Below are positions 20,245-31,849 of a stretch of DNA of 64,000 nt, piece after piece; within the stretch, counting starts at the first letter, position 1; every line of letters starts with the position of its first letter. Source of the DNA: Amorphophallus konjac (lineage: Eukaryota; Streptophyta; Magnoliopsida; Alismatales; Araceae); assembly GCA_022559845.1 (NCBI GenBank), contig CM040123.1, forward strand, positions 302,982,642-303,046,641. Direction: 5' to 3'. Under the pieces are notes generated by a model. The model did not search any database. It saw nothing but the letters and a program-made list of their open reading frames with translations, and was not told the DNA's origin. A program made the position numbers and the translations under genes.

Positions 20245-20464
20245 CCGCTTGTACCCTCTTCCCCTATCAATATAATTTTTTTTTCTACAACCTTTCTTTG
20301 CATGATGGATGCTTGATGTTTGTGTGATGTGGTTGCCGTCAAATGAAGGATACCATCCATCGCAGGTAGGGGTTACCTTTACGAAGGGGAGTTCTTCCCC
20401 TATAAATAGCAGGGTTTGTCGATTGTTCTAATATTAGTAGGGCTTATCTTCATGCTCATAATTT

Positions 20465-20760
20465 ATCGTTAGGATCCATTTGTCACCCTTCATGCGTATT
20501 TTTCCCCCATGTTGATCTATTTATCACCACTAATAGGCATCCTTCACTCTTATAGCATGCAGGAGCCGTCCGCCTTTGCCCCTAGGAGTCGTCGCCTTTG
20601 TGCATTTTTTCACCGTTAAGAGCCACTTGTCACCCCTCATGTGCATTTGTCGCCCCTGTCAACCTATTTGTCGCCACTAATGTGCATTTGTCACCTCTGT
20701 CAACTTATTTGTCACCAATAATATGCATTCATCACCCTTATCATTCATTTTACTCGCTGC
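20465..20760 (+). repeat. TTGTCAC-motif cluster
   Basis: Motifs spaced about 20-25 nt (CATTTGTCACC, TATTTGTCGCC, TATTTGTCACC) with irregular decay. The counterpart in copy 2 is about 28300-28580. Confidence 0.7.
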
Positions 20761-20892
20761 TCTCACATACGGAAGGTGAACCCAAAAGAGAAAACAAATA
20801 TAACAATTAAAAAAATCTATAAAAATTGATAATCAAAAAATAAAATAATTTGTCACATAGTCAAGAAAATAACAAACAAACCATGAATCATT

Positions 20893-20964
20893 CCGACGTA
20901 TTTCCGACGAAAACTTTTTAGTCGGATAATACCGTCGGTATTTTCCATTTTTCTGGGCTATTTG
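20893..20964 (+). repeat. CACTA-terminus-like sequence lacking the last bases
   Basis: TTCCGACG..., ACCGTCGGTATTTTCC and ATTTTTCTGGG resemble the true right terminus at 32140-32211 (ACGTCGGTATTTCCC, ATTTTTCTTGTAGTG) but stop short of TTGTAGTG. This could be a relic of a second CACTA end. The copy-2 counterpart is about 28713-28787. Confidence 0.5.
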
Positions 20965-21255
20965 TCACCGTTACAGAGTTATTTGTCACTACTAACGGCT
21001 ACTTGTCACTCACAACATCTATTTGTCACCCTTATCGCTAGTCAGCCGTCGCCTATGTTTCGCTTCAAAACATATCTTTTACTTCTATTATCTATTTATC
21101 ACCCTTAGAAGATATTTGTCAGCCCTGAAACCTATTTCTCACCACTGATGACTATTTGTCACCACTATGCGGTGTTAGCCGTCGCACTTGATTTTGGCTT
21201 ATCTGACTTACTGGCTCCAAAACTTCGAAATTTGTTCTTCTTTCTGTCTAATAGT

Positions 21256-21720
21256 GATAATTAATAAATATAATACTATAATTATAATAAAATAAATAAA
21301 AATGCCAAAAAATATACAAATTAAAAATTTATAAATATAACAGAATAATAATAATAAAATGATTATGAAAAAGATAAAAACTATATAAAATGATAATTAA
21401 TAAATGTAACATCATAATAATAGTTAAATAATTATGAAAATGAAAAAAACTAAAAAAATTACAAATGATAATTAATAAATGTAACGGTAAAATAATAATG
21501 AAATAACTGAAAATGAGAAAAACCATACAAATGATAATTAATAAATGTAACAACATAATAATAGTAAAACAATTGTAAAAATGACAAAGACCATAAAAAT
21601 GATAATTAATAAATGTACCAGTATAATAATAAATTAATTATGAATTTTATAAAAATATATAATTGATACCTAATAAATGTAACACTATATCAATAATATA
21701 AAACAACATAATTGTGACAA
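21256..21720 (+). repeat. AT-rich tandem repeat, 64-75 bp units
   Basis: Units begin GATAATTAATAAATGTAAC; clear starts are at 21256, 21392, 21467, 21533, 21601 and 21665 (diverged), with one diverged unit around 21325. The same array is at about 29085-29545 in copy 2. Confidence 0.8.
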
Positions 21721-22615
21721 ATGATAGAAAAATAATATAAACATTTTGCTTCATTTAATCAGTGTCGTTTGATGACTAGGAAAGCTTCATATCCGTGTTG
21801 GTAGAGTTAGGAAACTCGTACACGGTTAAACCCTTCAAACGAACTTGAGTTTCTTCAAGTTTCACTGCCATGAGATATTTGTCACCGTTACAGAGTTATT
21901 TGTCACTGCTACCAGCTATTTGTCACTCACAACATCTATTTGCCATCCTTATCGCTCGTCAGCCATCACCTTTTTTTCGCTTCAAAACATATCTTTTACT
22001 TCTGTTATCCATTTATCACCCTTTAAAACTATAATTATACACACAACCTACACAACTCAACATAAAACACACATCCCCCGATAAAATTCGCTACCACCAC
22101 ACCTTTAGCCAACCATTCACCCATCATGCTCCTTCCATCTACCTCTACCCCATCACCGATACCCGCACCAATCATCACCCCGCCTTCAACAAACCCCTCG
22201 CCCATCATCTCCACTACCCACATTACGCTTTCCCCCACACCGCTCATTCACTCCACCGGGCCCGTTAAGCCGCTTGTTTTGAGTCCATCTGACGCCGTGC
22301 CGGCCCACAACCTAGCCCTTTGGAGCGGGCGTTTGTTTCACATAAATTATCCTTCCACTGGTGCACCCGCACCCAATCCCCAGTCTCCTCAACAAGCTGT
22401 TGATCAAGAGGAGACAGACCCGCTGCCGAGGACACAATATGATCTGTTACATCATCTTGATAGAGTACCTGTAAAGATCTATGTGCTGGAGTTAATTAAA
22501 AGGTCTACCCTTCACCAGGAGGCACTCAGAAGTTTCTTACAGAAGGTGATCGTAAATGAAGATATGGCATTATCTTTTAATTATTCCGTAATAATTTATA
22601 ACCTTTCATTTGCAG

Positions 22616-22865
22616 GCTGCAGTTGTACGGGGGTCTCTGAAGCTCTATGGGACATTCGAGGGATTTAAGAAATAGGATCTTGTATTCGACAACGAATGTC
22701 CCCAACAGGCAGCTGGAAGCCTCAACTGTGGCATTTATGTACTGAAATATGTTCAAGAATTGTCAAGGAAGGGGGAGACATCATGAACATTTAATGAGGG
22801 TGATTGTAATATGTTTAGAGCCCGATTTGGGGTCGACCTCATTACCTTTGGAAATATAAGATCTT
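22616..22865 (+). pseudogene. Ulp1/SENP-like peptidase C48 last exon, copy 2
   Basis: This is the duplicate of the exon at 17102. It keeps the cysteine followed by glycine (SLNCGIYVLKYVQEL) that copy 1 has lost. It has stops before DLVFDNE and after KGETS, and diverges at its end. Each copy is broken in a different way. Confidence 0.72.
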
Positions 22866-24484
22866 AAATATTTCACGTCTCAAACCTCAGAATATGGCAT
22901 ACCTGTCTTCATTGATATTTCTTTTATCATACATTTTGATCTTCAAAGTTTTATATGTTTTAATGATGTTAATGTGTGTGCTTGATAACGTTAATTCATG
23001 AATATCAATGAGTTTTCTAAAGACAGATTCAAGTTTGGTTAAGGAACTAGGCTGAAGTGTGAAAAGATGAAGGCTTTACTTGCACAAGTGTCGACTAGAG
23101 TCGACCGTGGAGCCGACTCCAGTTCAGACTGTTGAAGAGAAATACCCAAGTCACCCGCTGGATGAAAAGGGCTTTGGCTACGCTTTTAGAGTGACAAATA
23201 GGTGGCCAATGGTGAAAAATAGGCCTTACTGGTGTAAAAGAGGTGACAAAGGGTGAATAATAGATGATCATGATAAAATATGGAAATATCCTTGTCCCAT
23301 GAGAGAGAATATACCTCTGACAGTGTAGCCTCGGATCATGTGCAAAGCCTGTGCCCCTGGCCTTCGAGTTGAGCGTGTGCCAGACACACCGAGCCTGTGA
23401 TTCACCCTTTCAGCCCATTTGTCAGCCTTACTAACTAATTTACACGCTTATCGTCCATTTGTCAGTCATACGAGCTATTTGTCATCCTTACTGCATATTT
23501 ATCACTCTTATCTTACCACATGACCAGCCGCTGCCTTCTTTTCTCTCCATTAGCTGCTTGTCTTTGACCTATATCACTGTAGCTGACTAATCTATTCATT
23601 AACCTTTGACTTTGACTGGGACCTCATGACTGTAGTCAAGAAAAAGTTGAGCTTTTTGGAGTCCTCTTTGACTGGCGTTGACCTTGACGAGTCGACATTG
23701 ACTGTCTTGGCATTGACCAAGTCCCTTCGTTCTTCGATCTTCTGATTGCTCTATAAACTTCTGATACACTGTTCACATTTTTATCCTCTTGTGAACTTGA
23801 CACCTCCTTTCAACTCCTTCTGCTTTTCATTGGTTAGCTCTAGGATCTATTTTTCACCCTTACCAGTGTATTTGTCTACTCTGTAGATCTAGTTGTCGCC
23901 ACTGATAGGTATTCTTCACCCTTATCGAGTGTATTTACCAACACCCTCTCTTGTCCAATCACCTCTGTAATATGCTCTGATCTAGCAACGATCGTTCGGC
24001 TAGAGTTCCCGACGTTCCCCTTTTTTCTGCTCCCGAGGGGCTGTGTTACCACCTCCATTGTGATGTGTTAAATCGACACATCGATCACGCTCGTGACCCT
24101 ACATTGACACCCGCCCTTCTATTTTAAGTTATTAAGGCTCCTCTGCAATGTCATCCCCTTCATCAGTGCGCGTAGCGGTGGCTTCCCCAGTAGAAGAGCC
24201 CATCTCCTATGCGTCCTCCTCGGTCCCTTGTCGTCACTGGTTCCTACTGCAGATGCCCTCTTCCTTTTTTTAATCCTCTTCCATGTTTATGCATTTTACA
24301 GGCCTTTCATATGTTCATATATGATATACTCTGGGTAGTTTCATATTAAACGGATGCAGTGGTAGTTTCATTTTACATGCTTTCTGATCTACAAACTTGC
24401 TCTTATGGATTGGACTTCATATTAAATTTGTTGTAATTATTATGTCTGTCATACCTATTGTCTTTTATAACACCTTACATGCAG

Positions 24485-24786
24485 AGAATTGAGGTTCAGA
24501 AAATGGGAAGGTATAAATGCTATGTAGTGTGGGTTGGTCGCGAACCCGGTGTATATTGTAGTTTTCTCCCGAATGCTTTGTCCAAGTGAATGGATACCCT
24601 GGAGCTCGTTATAAGGGTTTTCACACGGTAGAGGAAGCACATGCTGCTATAAATGGGGTTGGCACTAGCATGCATACGTATGTTGATCATCCTCAATTAC
24701 CGGAAAGGCCCATGCCTACATATCATGCAAGTCCCGAGCCTGACTATGATTCAAGGAACCAGGCACTACGCCAACAGACTACATAA
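24485..24786 (+). pseudogene. Viroplasmin/RNase H1 N-terminal-like domain exon, copy 2
   Basis: ATG 24503 opens MGRYKCYVVWVGREPG. The second half (QVNGYPGARYKGFHTVEEA) is in another frame, ending at 24786, exactly as in copy 1. Confidence 0.65.
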
Positions 24787-25505
24787 ATGTTAAATGTGCC
24801 TTGTATTGTTGTTGTTCGATTATGTACTCTAGTAGTGTTGCTCCTCTTCATATTAGTTACTTTGTTATTACTGTTGTTGTAGGTAAGGAAGTGTACTACG
24901 CTTGGTCTGCATAGGGAAATAATGTACTGGACATTTTACTCGTTGACACCGTTAAATCCTTCAAACGAACTTGAGTTTCTTCAAGTTTCACTGCCATGAG
25001 CTATTTGTCACCATTACACAGCTATTTGTCACTTCTAATGGCTATTTGTCACTTATAACGAGCTATTTGTCACCCTTATTGCTCGCTAGGCATCGCCTTT
25101 GTTTCGCTTCATCACTTATTGTGACTTCTGTTATCGATTTATCACCCTTACGAGACATTTCTCAGCCTTGAAGCCTATTTGTCACCACTGATGACTATTT
25201 GTCACCACTATGTGGTGTTAGCCGTTGCAGTATCTCTCTCAGGCCTCTCGTTTACTATGCGGCTGATGTATCTGGATGAAAGGAACCCCGGTCCAAGCGA
25301 TCTCATGATCGACAAAAAGGAAGGACCAAGAGTCAGAAAAGTTGGGGGAGATGGAACGATCTTCGCGAACCCATCGCTTCGATTTCCACAAAGTTGGGGA
25401 GGCACGAAGACTCTTTTTCCCTCTGGGTGTTTCATCTTCTTCCTATAAATAGAGACTCTGTGGGGAACCCTAAGGACATCCTGAGTTCCTTTGACTCTCG
25501 TGAAG

Positions 25506-25757
25506 ATGTCGTTGTCTGAGAAGTAAGATTCTTTGTCAGAGTAGGTTCCCGTCAAAAGGTTGTGCTTCAGAAATGAAGCCCTGCCGGTGCCAAACCAGCC
25601 ATCAGGGGAAAGCAGCGGCGGTGACTTTCCGGAGGAATACAAGCAGGGGTACCTGCAAGGGTGGCAGGACGCCTTAGCGAAGGTGGACTGCCTATTTTGT
25701 AACAAGGGGGTGTTGAGCCTCCAACTTGACAGGTTCCATCTTAAAGAGGACGAGTAA
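25506..25757 (+). pseudogene. Small 83-codon reading frame, copy 2
   Basis: Same length and layout as 19993-20244, again preceded by TATAAATAG (about 25445). Stops at 25524-25526 and 25542-25544 differ from copy 1. The downstream part (PSGESSGGDFPEEYKQGYLQ) is open to TAA 25755-25757. No family is recognised. Confidence 0.4.
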
Positions 25758-25864
25758 CCGCTTGTACCCACTTCCCCTATCAATATAATTTTTTTTCTGC
25801 AACCTTTCTTTGCATGATGGATGCTTGATCTTTGTGTGATGTGGTTGCCGTCAAATGAAGGATA

Positions 25865-28176
25865 TGAAGTCCCGCGATCAATGACACCCAAGAGGGGGGT
25901 GAATTGGGTGTTTACCAATTTTACGAAAACTTTTGGCCTTTTCAAAATATGTGATACAATGTTAATCAAGAGGTTCAAAACTATTTGTTCACAAATTAGA
26001 TTTATCAAGCTTAATTAGATGATGATATAGATTATGCAAGATATACGAGGATAAATTCAGAATCGCAATTATACTAACACTCACGTAGAATGGAGGTTGA
26101 AGAAAAGGACCAAACCACACAATTCAAACCATAGTGCACAGCGGATTTTAAGGTGGTTCGGATGCAACGACGGTAATCCTACGTCCACCCCTCACCAAAC
26201 CCGGTGAGACTTCACTCGAGGATAAATCCCCAAACGGAGACGACGCTCCAAACACACACGCAGGACGACGCCTGCACACACACACGGGGACACGCCCCAA
26301 CACACACACACACACACGGAGACGAGGTTTCAACATGATCCAACAAGCGGATCAACAAAACACACACACGCTGCGACAAGTGCAGCACTCCACACACGCA
26401 AACATTAAGATCTGGATAAAAACCACACACGCACGTAGATCTAAGAAGACCTACGCACACACGAATCAAATACGACACACATACACACGACCACGGATCC
26501 AACAACGATCCACACACACACAAGTTCTTGTAGTTTATGATGAAACACAAATTTGAAACTCAAAGCACAAGACACCAAAATAAATAAACCATAGTTTAGA
26601 ATGCTCCTGATTTAGGCTCCCCCCTAGTGTATGATGTAGATATTGTGTTGATTCCTTCTTCGCTTGAATGGCTTTGGATAGGTTGTGAAAACCTTGTTCT
26701 TTCACCCTTTGGCAGTCTTCCCTTGATATCTTACTTGCTTACTTGATTCTTCCTTTCTTCCTCCTTGGACGGCCTCCCCTTGATCTTCCTTGAATGCTTG
26801 CTTGCTTCTTCACTCCCTTGGAGGTTGCAAGCTTCAGATCTGGCTTCAAACACCTTGGAGATGGATGAAGATATTGCTACACGAGGTATTGTTCACGGAG
26901 CTACAGTACCCTCTCCTTCCTCCTTGGACAGCCTCCTCTTGATCTCCCTTGAAGCCCTCTTGGATGGTTTGGGTTATGACTCCAATGAGATGTTTCATAG
27001 CCCTTGAATGGTCCATAGACAAGCCCCAGACCATATCCACAAATCATGGTGTAATTGGGGTCATTGGGATTAAACAAATGGGAAGAAAGACACCTCCTCG
27101 AGCTTGAAACAAAAGTCAACAAAAGGGGCAGATCGGGGCTGGCGATCGACCGGAGCCAATTGACGGTCGACCGCTCTATAAAACCTGTAGACAACAACCT
27201 TTCTGTTTTTTCCGGTCGACTGAGATTGGATGGGAGGTCGACCGCTCTGAGACAGTCTGTAGAAGATTGCATTCTGTTATTTTCGGTCGACCGCCCCTAG
27301 GCTGGCGGTCGACCAAAATCTGGGATTTTCCAGATTTTGATCATTCAACCCCTAAAACCCATTTGCAGTCGGTGGATTCAAACTCCTTCGACCTTGAAGA
27401 TTTATGCTGAGTATATGAACCTACAAACACATGGATAATTGATTAGAACTATAGCTCAAACATCCATATGATGAATGCATGAGCTTCATCCAAACCATTG
27501 AGTATGAAATCAAAATTTTTTTCCAGGGGCTCCGCCCCCAGAAACCCCTACAAGGGGCGCTACCCCCTTGACCCCCACGACCTGACCGGACAGGTCGATC
27601 CCCGCGACCTGATCGCGCAAGTCGATCCGCCTGCGAGGGGGCACGATGGAACACTTTGAAACACACATGTTCTGAGGTAAGGATAAAGTTTTGGGCTAAG
27701 AATCAAGAGATAAAACTCAATCATTTCAAGTAAATTATTCATGAAATAACCTCATGGAACACTCAATAACAAGGAGTGTATAACATGGTAAGAGCCTTAC
27801 CAATAGTTCTTGACAGTACATGACATATACCACCTATTTTGGATTGTAGAGGAGCAGGGTGCTTATCCACACGTTTGGTTCACCAGGTGACTGCCATGAG
27901 TTTGATCCTGCAAGTAAGATAGTCAGGGTTAATACCATGCTTGTTCACATTAAAGAGGTTATGAAATCTCTTGCCTCTTGTAAAAAGAACATGTGTAAAC
28001 CAAGGATCAAGACCATGTAACCGTTGCCATTTGCCATCTCAACCATACATAAATAACAAGAGCATGAGCAATCAACCACAAGTTTAGTTATCATCGCTTA
28101 ATCACACATTAAGTTTAGTGATCATCAAAATCATAACTTAACAATCACAACAATCATCAAAACCATAACTCAACAG
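25865..28176 (-). repeat. Solo LTR of a SIRE-type Copia element, 2312 bp
   Basis: TG...CA ends (TGAAGTCCCG and ACTCAACA) lie between GGATA direct repeats at 25860-25864 and 28177-28181. The uninterrupted site exists in copy 1 near 20350. It has AGAGGGGGGTGAATTGGGTG near one end and TTTAAGGTGGTTCGG with TCCTACGTCCACCCC, as in the SIRE LTRs at 51578 and 52470, so it is oriented minus. It contains CA-rich sequence (26244-26530) and GGTCGACC palindromes (27164-27173, 27284-27293). No internal region is present, so it formed by LTR-LTR recombination. Confidence 0.88.
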
Positions 28177-30002
28177 GATACCATCCATCGCCAGTAGGGG
28201 TTACCTTTACGAAGGGGAGTTCTTCCCCTATAAGTAGCAGGGTTTGTCGATTGTTCTAATATTAGTAAGGCTTATATTCATGCTCATAGTTCATCGTTAG
28301 GATCCATTTGTCACCCTTCATGCGCATTTGTCCCCCCTGTTGCTCTATTTGTCACCACTAATAGGTATCCTTCACTCATATAGCATGCAGGAGCCGCCCG
28401 CCTTTGCCCCTAGGAGCCGTCGCCTTTGTGCATTTTTTCACCGTTAAGAGCCATTTGTCACCCCTCATGCGCATTTGTCACCCCTGTCAACCTATTTGTC
28501 GCCACTAATGTGTATTTGTTGCCTATGTCAACTTATTTGTCACCAATAATATGCATTCATCACCCTTATCATTCATTTTACTCGCTGCTCTCACATACGG
28601 AAGGTGAATCCAAAAGAGAAAACAAATATAACAATTAAAAAAATCTATAAAAATTGATAATCAAAAAATAAAATAATTTGTCACATAGTCAAGAAAATAG
28701 CAAACAAACCATGAATCATTCCGACGTATTTTCGACGAAAAATTTTTAGTCGAATAATACCGTCGGTATTTTCCATTTTTCTGGGCTATTTGTCACCGTT
28801 ACAGAGTTATTTGTCACTACTAACGGCTACTTGTCACTCACAACATCTATTTGTCACCCTTATCGCTAGTCAGCCGTCGCCTATGTTTCGCTTCAAAACA
28901 TATCTTTTACTTCTATTATCTATTTATCACCCTTAGAAGATATTTGTCAGCCCTGAAACCTATTTCTCACCACTGATGACTATTTGTCACCACTATGCGG
29001 TGTTAGCCGTCGCACTTGATTTTGGCTTATCTGACTTACTGGCTCCAAAACTTCGAAATTTGTTCTTCTTTCTGTCTAACAGTGATAATTAATAAATATA
29101 ATACTATAATTATAATAAAATAAATAAAAATGCCAAAAAAATATACAAATTAAAAATTTATAAATATAACAGAATAATAATAATAAAATGATTATGAAAA
29201 AGATAAAAACTATATAAAATGATAATTAATAAATGTAACATCATAATAATAGTTAAATAATTATGAAAATGAAAAAAACTAAAAAAATTACAAATGATAA
29301 TTAATAAATGTAACGGTAAAATAATAATGAAATAACTGAAAATGAGAAAAACCATACAAATGATAATTAATAAATGTAACAACATAATAATAGTAAAACA
29401 ATTGTAAAAATGACAAAGACCATAAAAATGATAATTAATAAATGTACCAGTATAATAATAAATTAATTATGAATTTTACAAAAATATATAATTGATACCT
29501 AATAAATGTAACACTATATCAATAATATAAAACAAAATAATTGTGACAAATGATAGAAAAATAATATAAACATTTTGCTTCATTTAATCAGTGTCGTTTG
29601 ATGACTAGGAAAGCTTCTATTCCGTGTTGGTAGAGTTAGGAAACCCATACACGGTTAAACCCTTCAAACGAACTTGAGTTTCTTCAAGTTTCACTACCAT
29701 GAGATATTTGTCACCGTTACAGAGTTATTTGTCACTGCTAACAGCTATTTGTCACTCACAACATCTATTTGCCATCCTTATCACTCGCCAGCCATCACCT
29801 TTGTTTCGCTTCAAAATATATCTTTTACTTCTGTTATCTATTTATCACCCTTTAAAACTATAATTATACACACAACCTACACAACTCAACATAAAACACA
29901 CATCCCCCGATAAAATCCACACAACATATAACTCAATGAATAAAAGAAATTACACTCACATTAATTCAAATGTGTCATTTTTTACAATTATAATTACAAA
30001 TT

Positions 30003-30210
30003 AACAGATATCCGTTGGATTATCCTCCACCATCACCAGTTGCAGAAGAATCCCCTCTCCCACATGACTCCTCCTGCCCAACAATTGCTTCATTTAGCTC
30101 AGTTGGATCGACTTCTTCCACTTCGTCCTCTATACACAACCGAAGTGAGTCGGCAGATTCGATCAGACGAAGATTAATTAGAAGCAACTAACTCTGTCGT
30201 GTCACCCTCG
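30003..30210 (-). pseudogene. Unrecognised acidic C-terminal reading frame in the CACTA remnant
   Basis: On the minus strand a frame reads LRLCIEDEVEEVDPTEL and GQEESCGRGDSSATGDGGG to a stop near 30020. The acidic, Gly/Ser-rich composition would suit the tail of a CACTA-encoded protein, but there is no identifiable domain and no clear start. It may be chance. Confidence 0.25.
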
Positions 30211-30245
30211 TCTGATTGAAAAGTTTCGGCACTATAATCCTCTGA

Positions 30246-30594
30246 GACATCATTTTTTTAGAATACTCGCTCCATTCAAACCATAATTTTGAAAGAAGCT
30301 CTTTTCTGAAGCCAGTATCATGATCTCTCTCTTTTAGAGAATCAGCATCGACCAACCTCTATGTGTAAACCTTTCTCATCTATCCTAGTCTAAAAGCACA
30401 AACACTAGCTTTGGTATCTCGCCAAGCCATTGGTCCTGCTTTTAGACCAGGACAGACAAGGAAGGTTTATACATACAGGCTGGTCGCTACTGATTCTCCA
30501 GAAGAGAGAGATCATGATACCTGCTTTAGAAAAGAGCTTATTTCAAAATTATGGTTTGAATGGAGGGAGTATTCTAAAAAATTTTGACATCATC
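30246..30594. repeat. Long inverted repeat (fold-back), arms about 160 nt
   Basis: The left arm (about 30246-30412) and the right arm (about 30432-30594, reversed) match over nearly their whole length, for example GAATACTCGCTCCATTC against GAATACTCCCTCCATTC and GTCTAAAAGCA against TGCTTTTAGAC. The arms have a Stowaway-like core with TA at 30264-30265 and 30570-30571, but the dyad continues beyond the TA on both sides. MITE or inverted duplication; not decided. Confidence 0.7.
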
Positions 30595-30749
30595 TCTCTT
30601 AAAAATTGATAATTTTTCACTTTTGTACATTCTGAAAAATTATATTAAATAAAATAAAAATACATCCAACATGTGAACTGAGAGATGAAATTAGGAATCA
30701 TGACATGAGGGATTAAACCATGGCAGTGACACCTTAGATGTGATGTTAT

Positions 30750-31070
30750 AGAGGCCCTGCACGGGCGGCAGTGGCAGAATGGTGATGGGCGGCCGAGGAC
30801 GACGGCTACAGCGGTGTTGGACAGCAGCCGGTGGGCGGGTCCCGCTGGAATAGCGGCCGGCGGCCACGGCACGGCACCGGAGGGGCAGCGGTGCTCTGCC
30901 GGAGTGGCTGCAAGGGGGAGCGGTCGCGGTGGGCTGCCCGGCACTCACGGCGGTGCTGGTTCACAGAGGAGAAGGAGGGTGCGCAGGGTACCGGTGGGCA
31001 CACGTGGACAAGGTGGCGATGGTCTGCGGCGAGGGGGGAAAAGCCAGGGATGGGGGAAAACAAATGGCTT
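30750..31070. other. GC-rich island inside the CACTA remnant
   Basis: A G+C-rich stretch stands out sharply from its AT-rich surroundings, with open frames on both strands because of base composition. It looks like a captured piece of host gene (5' exon or UTR type), but no protein family is recognisable. Confidence 0.4.
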
Positions 31071-31220
31071 CTAAGGGTAAGAAATACGTCGTAAGGGTGA
31101 CAAATAAGTCGTAAGGGTGACAAATGCTTCTAAGGGTAACAAATGGGTCCTAAGGGTGACAAATAACTTCTAAGGGTAACAAATGTGTGTCTAAACGTGA
31201 AAAATAGTTATAGTGGTGAC

Positions 31221-31262
<42 letters not shown>
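31071..31262 (+). repeat. Right subterminal GTGACAAAT array and GA microsatellite
   Basis: Motifs of the form TAAGGGTGACAAAT repeat about every 20 nt, inverted relative to the TTGTCAC arrays to the left, as expected for the two ends of a CACTA element. They are followed by (GA)n at about 31229-31261. From 31263 to about 31850 there is AT-rich sequence with no feature I can name. Confidence 0.7.
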
Positions 31263-31265
<3 letters not shown>

Positions 31266-31849
31266 ACAAACAGAAAAAATGGTGGCTCCTAGCACACGTC
31301 TCTCCCTCCTACAGTCCTACTGTCCTGCACTCCTGTTGCTGGTAAAGTATTAATATTTGTTTACTAAAGACTTAAAGTCGGTGGAGGACGAAGGGTCTCT
31401 CCCAACTTATGCCAACTCCTCATGACTCATGAGTTGAGGTTTTTAAAGACGAAGGGTCTCACTACGGCTGGTTTTAATTTTAGAAGTCAAATAGTTAAAA
31501 TGGGGTAGTTATTATAATTTTGGGAAGTGTAACAATCTTCCATCTTATCATATTTTTTATATTTTATATTTTATATTATATATTTTATAATATATTATTT
31601 ACACAAATATATATTATATGATATATATTATTACGAACGGATATTTTATGAAACGAATATTATAGTATCCGTATCCGGTCCGATTCAAATTCTAATATTA
31701 TCCATAACCAAAATAATAAATACGATTTAGAATACTATCCGCTAATTAATACGGATTCGAATTCGAATATTATCTAGCTAAACTATTGATATATTTATAT
31801 TTATTTTTGTTATTTATTATATATACGTATTACGGTTAAACATAAACTA

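Larger units (their letters stand above)
16570..22086 (+). repeat. Tandem duplication, copy 1 (about 5.5 kb)
   Basis: This segment, spanning the end of the Ogre/Tat gag and most of the CACTA remnant, is repeated directly at about 22087-29916. With the inserted solo LTR and one TSD copy removed, copy 2 is about 5513 bp against about 5517 bp here. The two outer edges (near 16571 and 29914) share AAAT, which occurs once at the inner junction (about 22084-22087), the mark of a microhomology event. Confidence 0.9.
22087..29916 (+). repeat. Tandem duplication, copy 2, split by a solo LTR
   Basis: It is co-linear with 16570-22086 up to 25864 and again from 28177. It starts inside the Ogre/Tat gag linker (22087-22570, frame still largely open) and ends at about 29916. 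Beyond that is CACTA sequence not duplicated in copy 1. The copies differ by a few percent by eye. Confidence 0.9.

Noticed and set aside
19695..20360. Minus-strand open frame of 221 codons, also open in the duplicate (25208-25800)
   Set aside because: It overlaps the plus-strand TATA box and small frame, has no recognisable domain, and in copy 2 runs on into the solo LTR. Openness in both copies is expected from recent duplication.
26212..26556. Open frames on both strands in the CA-rich part of the solo LTR
   Set aside because: They are products of the CACACA low-complexity sequence.
30266..30569. The fold-back as a microRNA gene
   Set aside because: Pairing runs over about 160 nt with a MITE-like core and TA borders. 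A transposon-derived inverted repeat is more likely without small-RNA data.
30814..31074. Overlapping Gly/Arg-rich frames in the GC island as a gene
   Set aside because: Frames are open on both strands because of base composition; no domain and no splice or start context.
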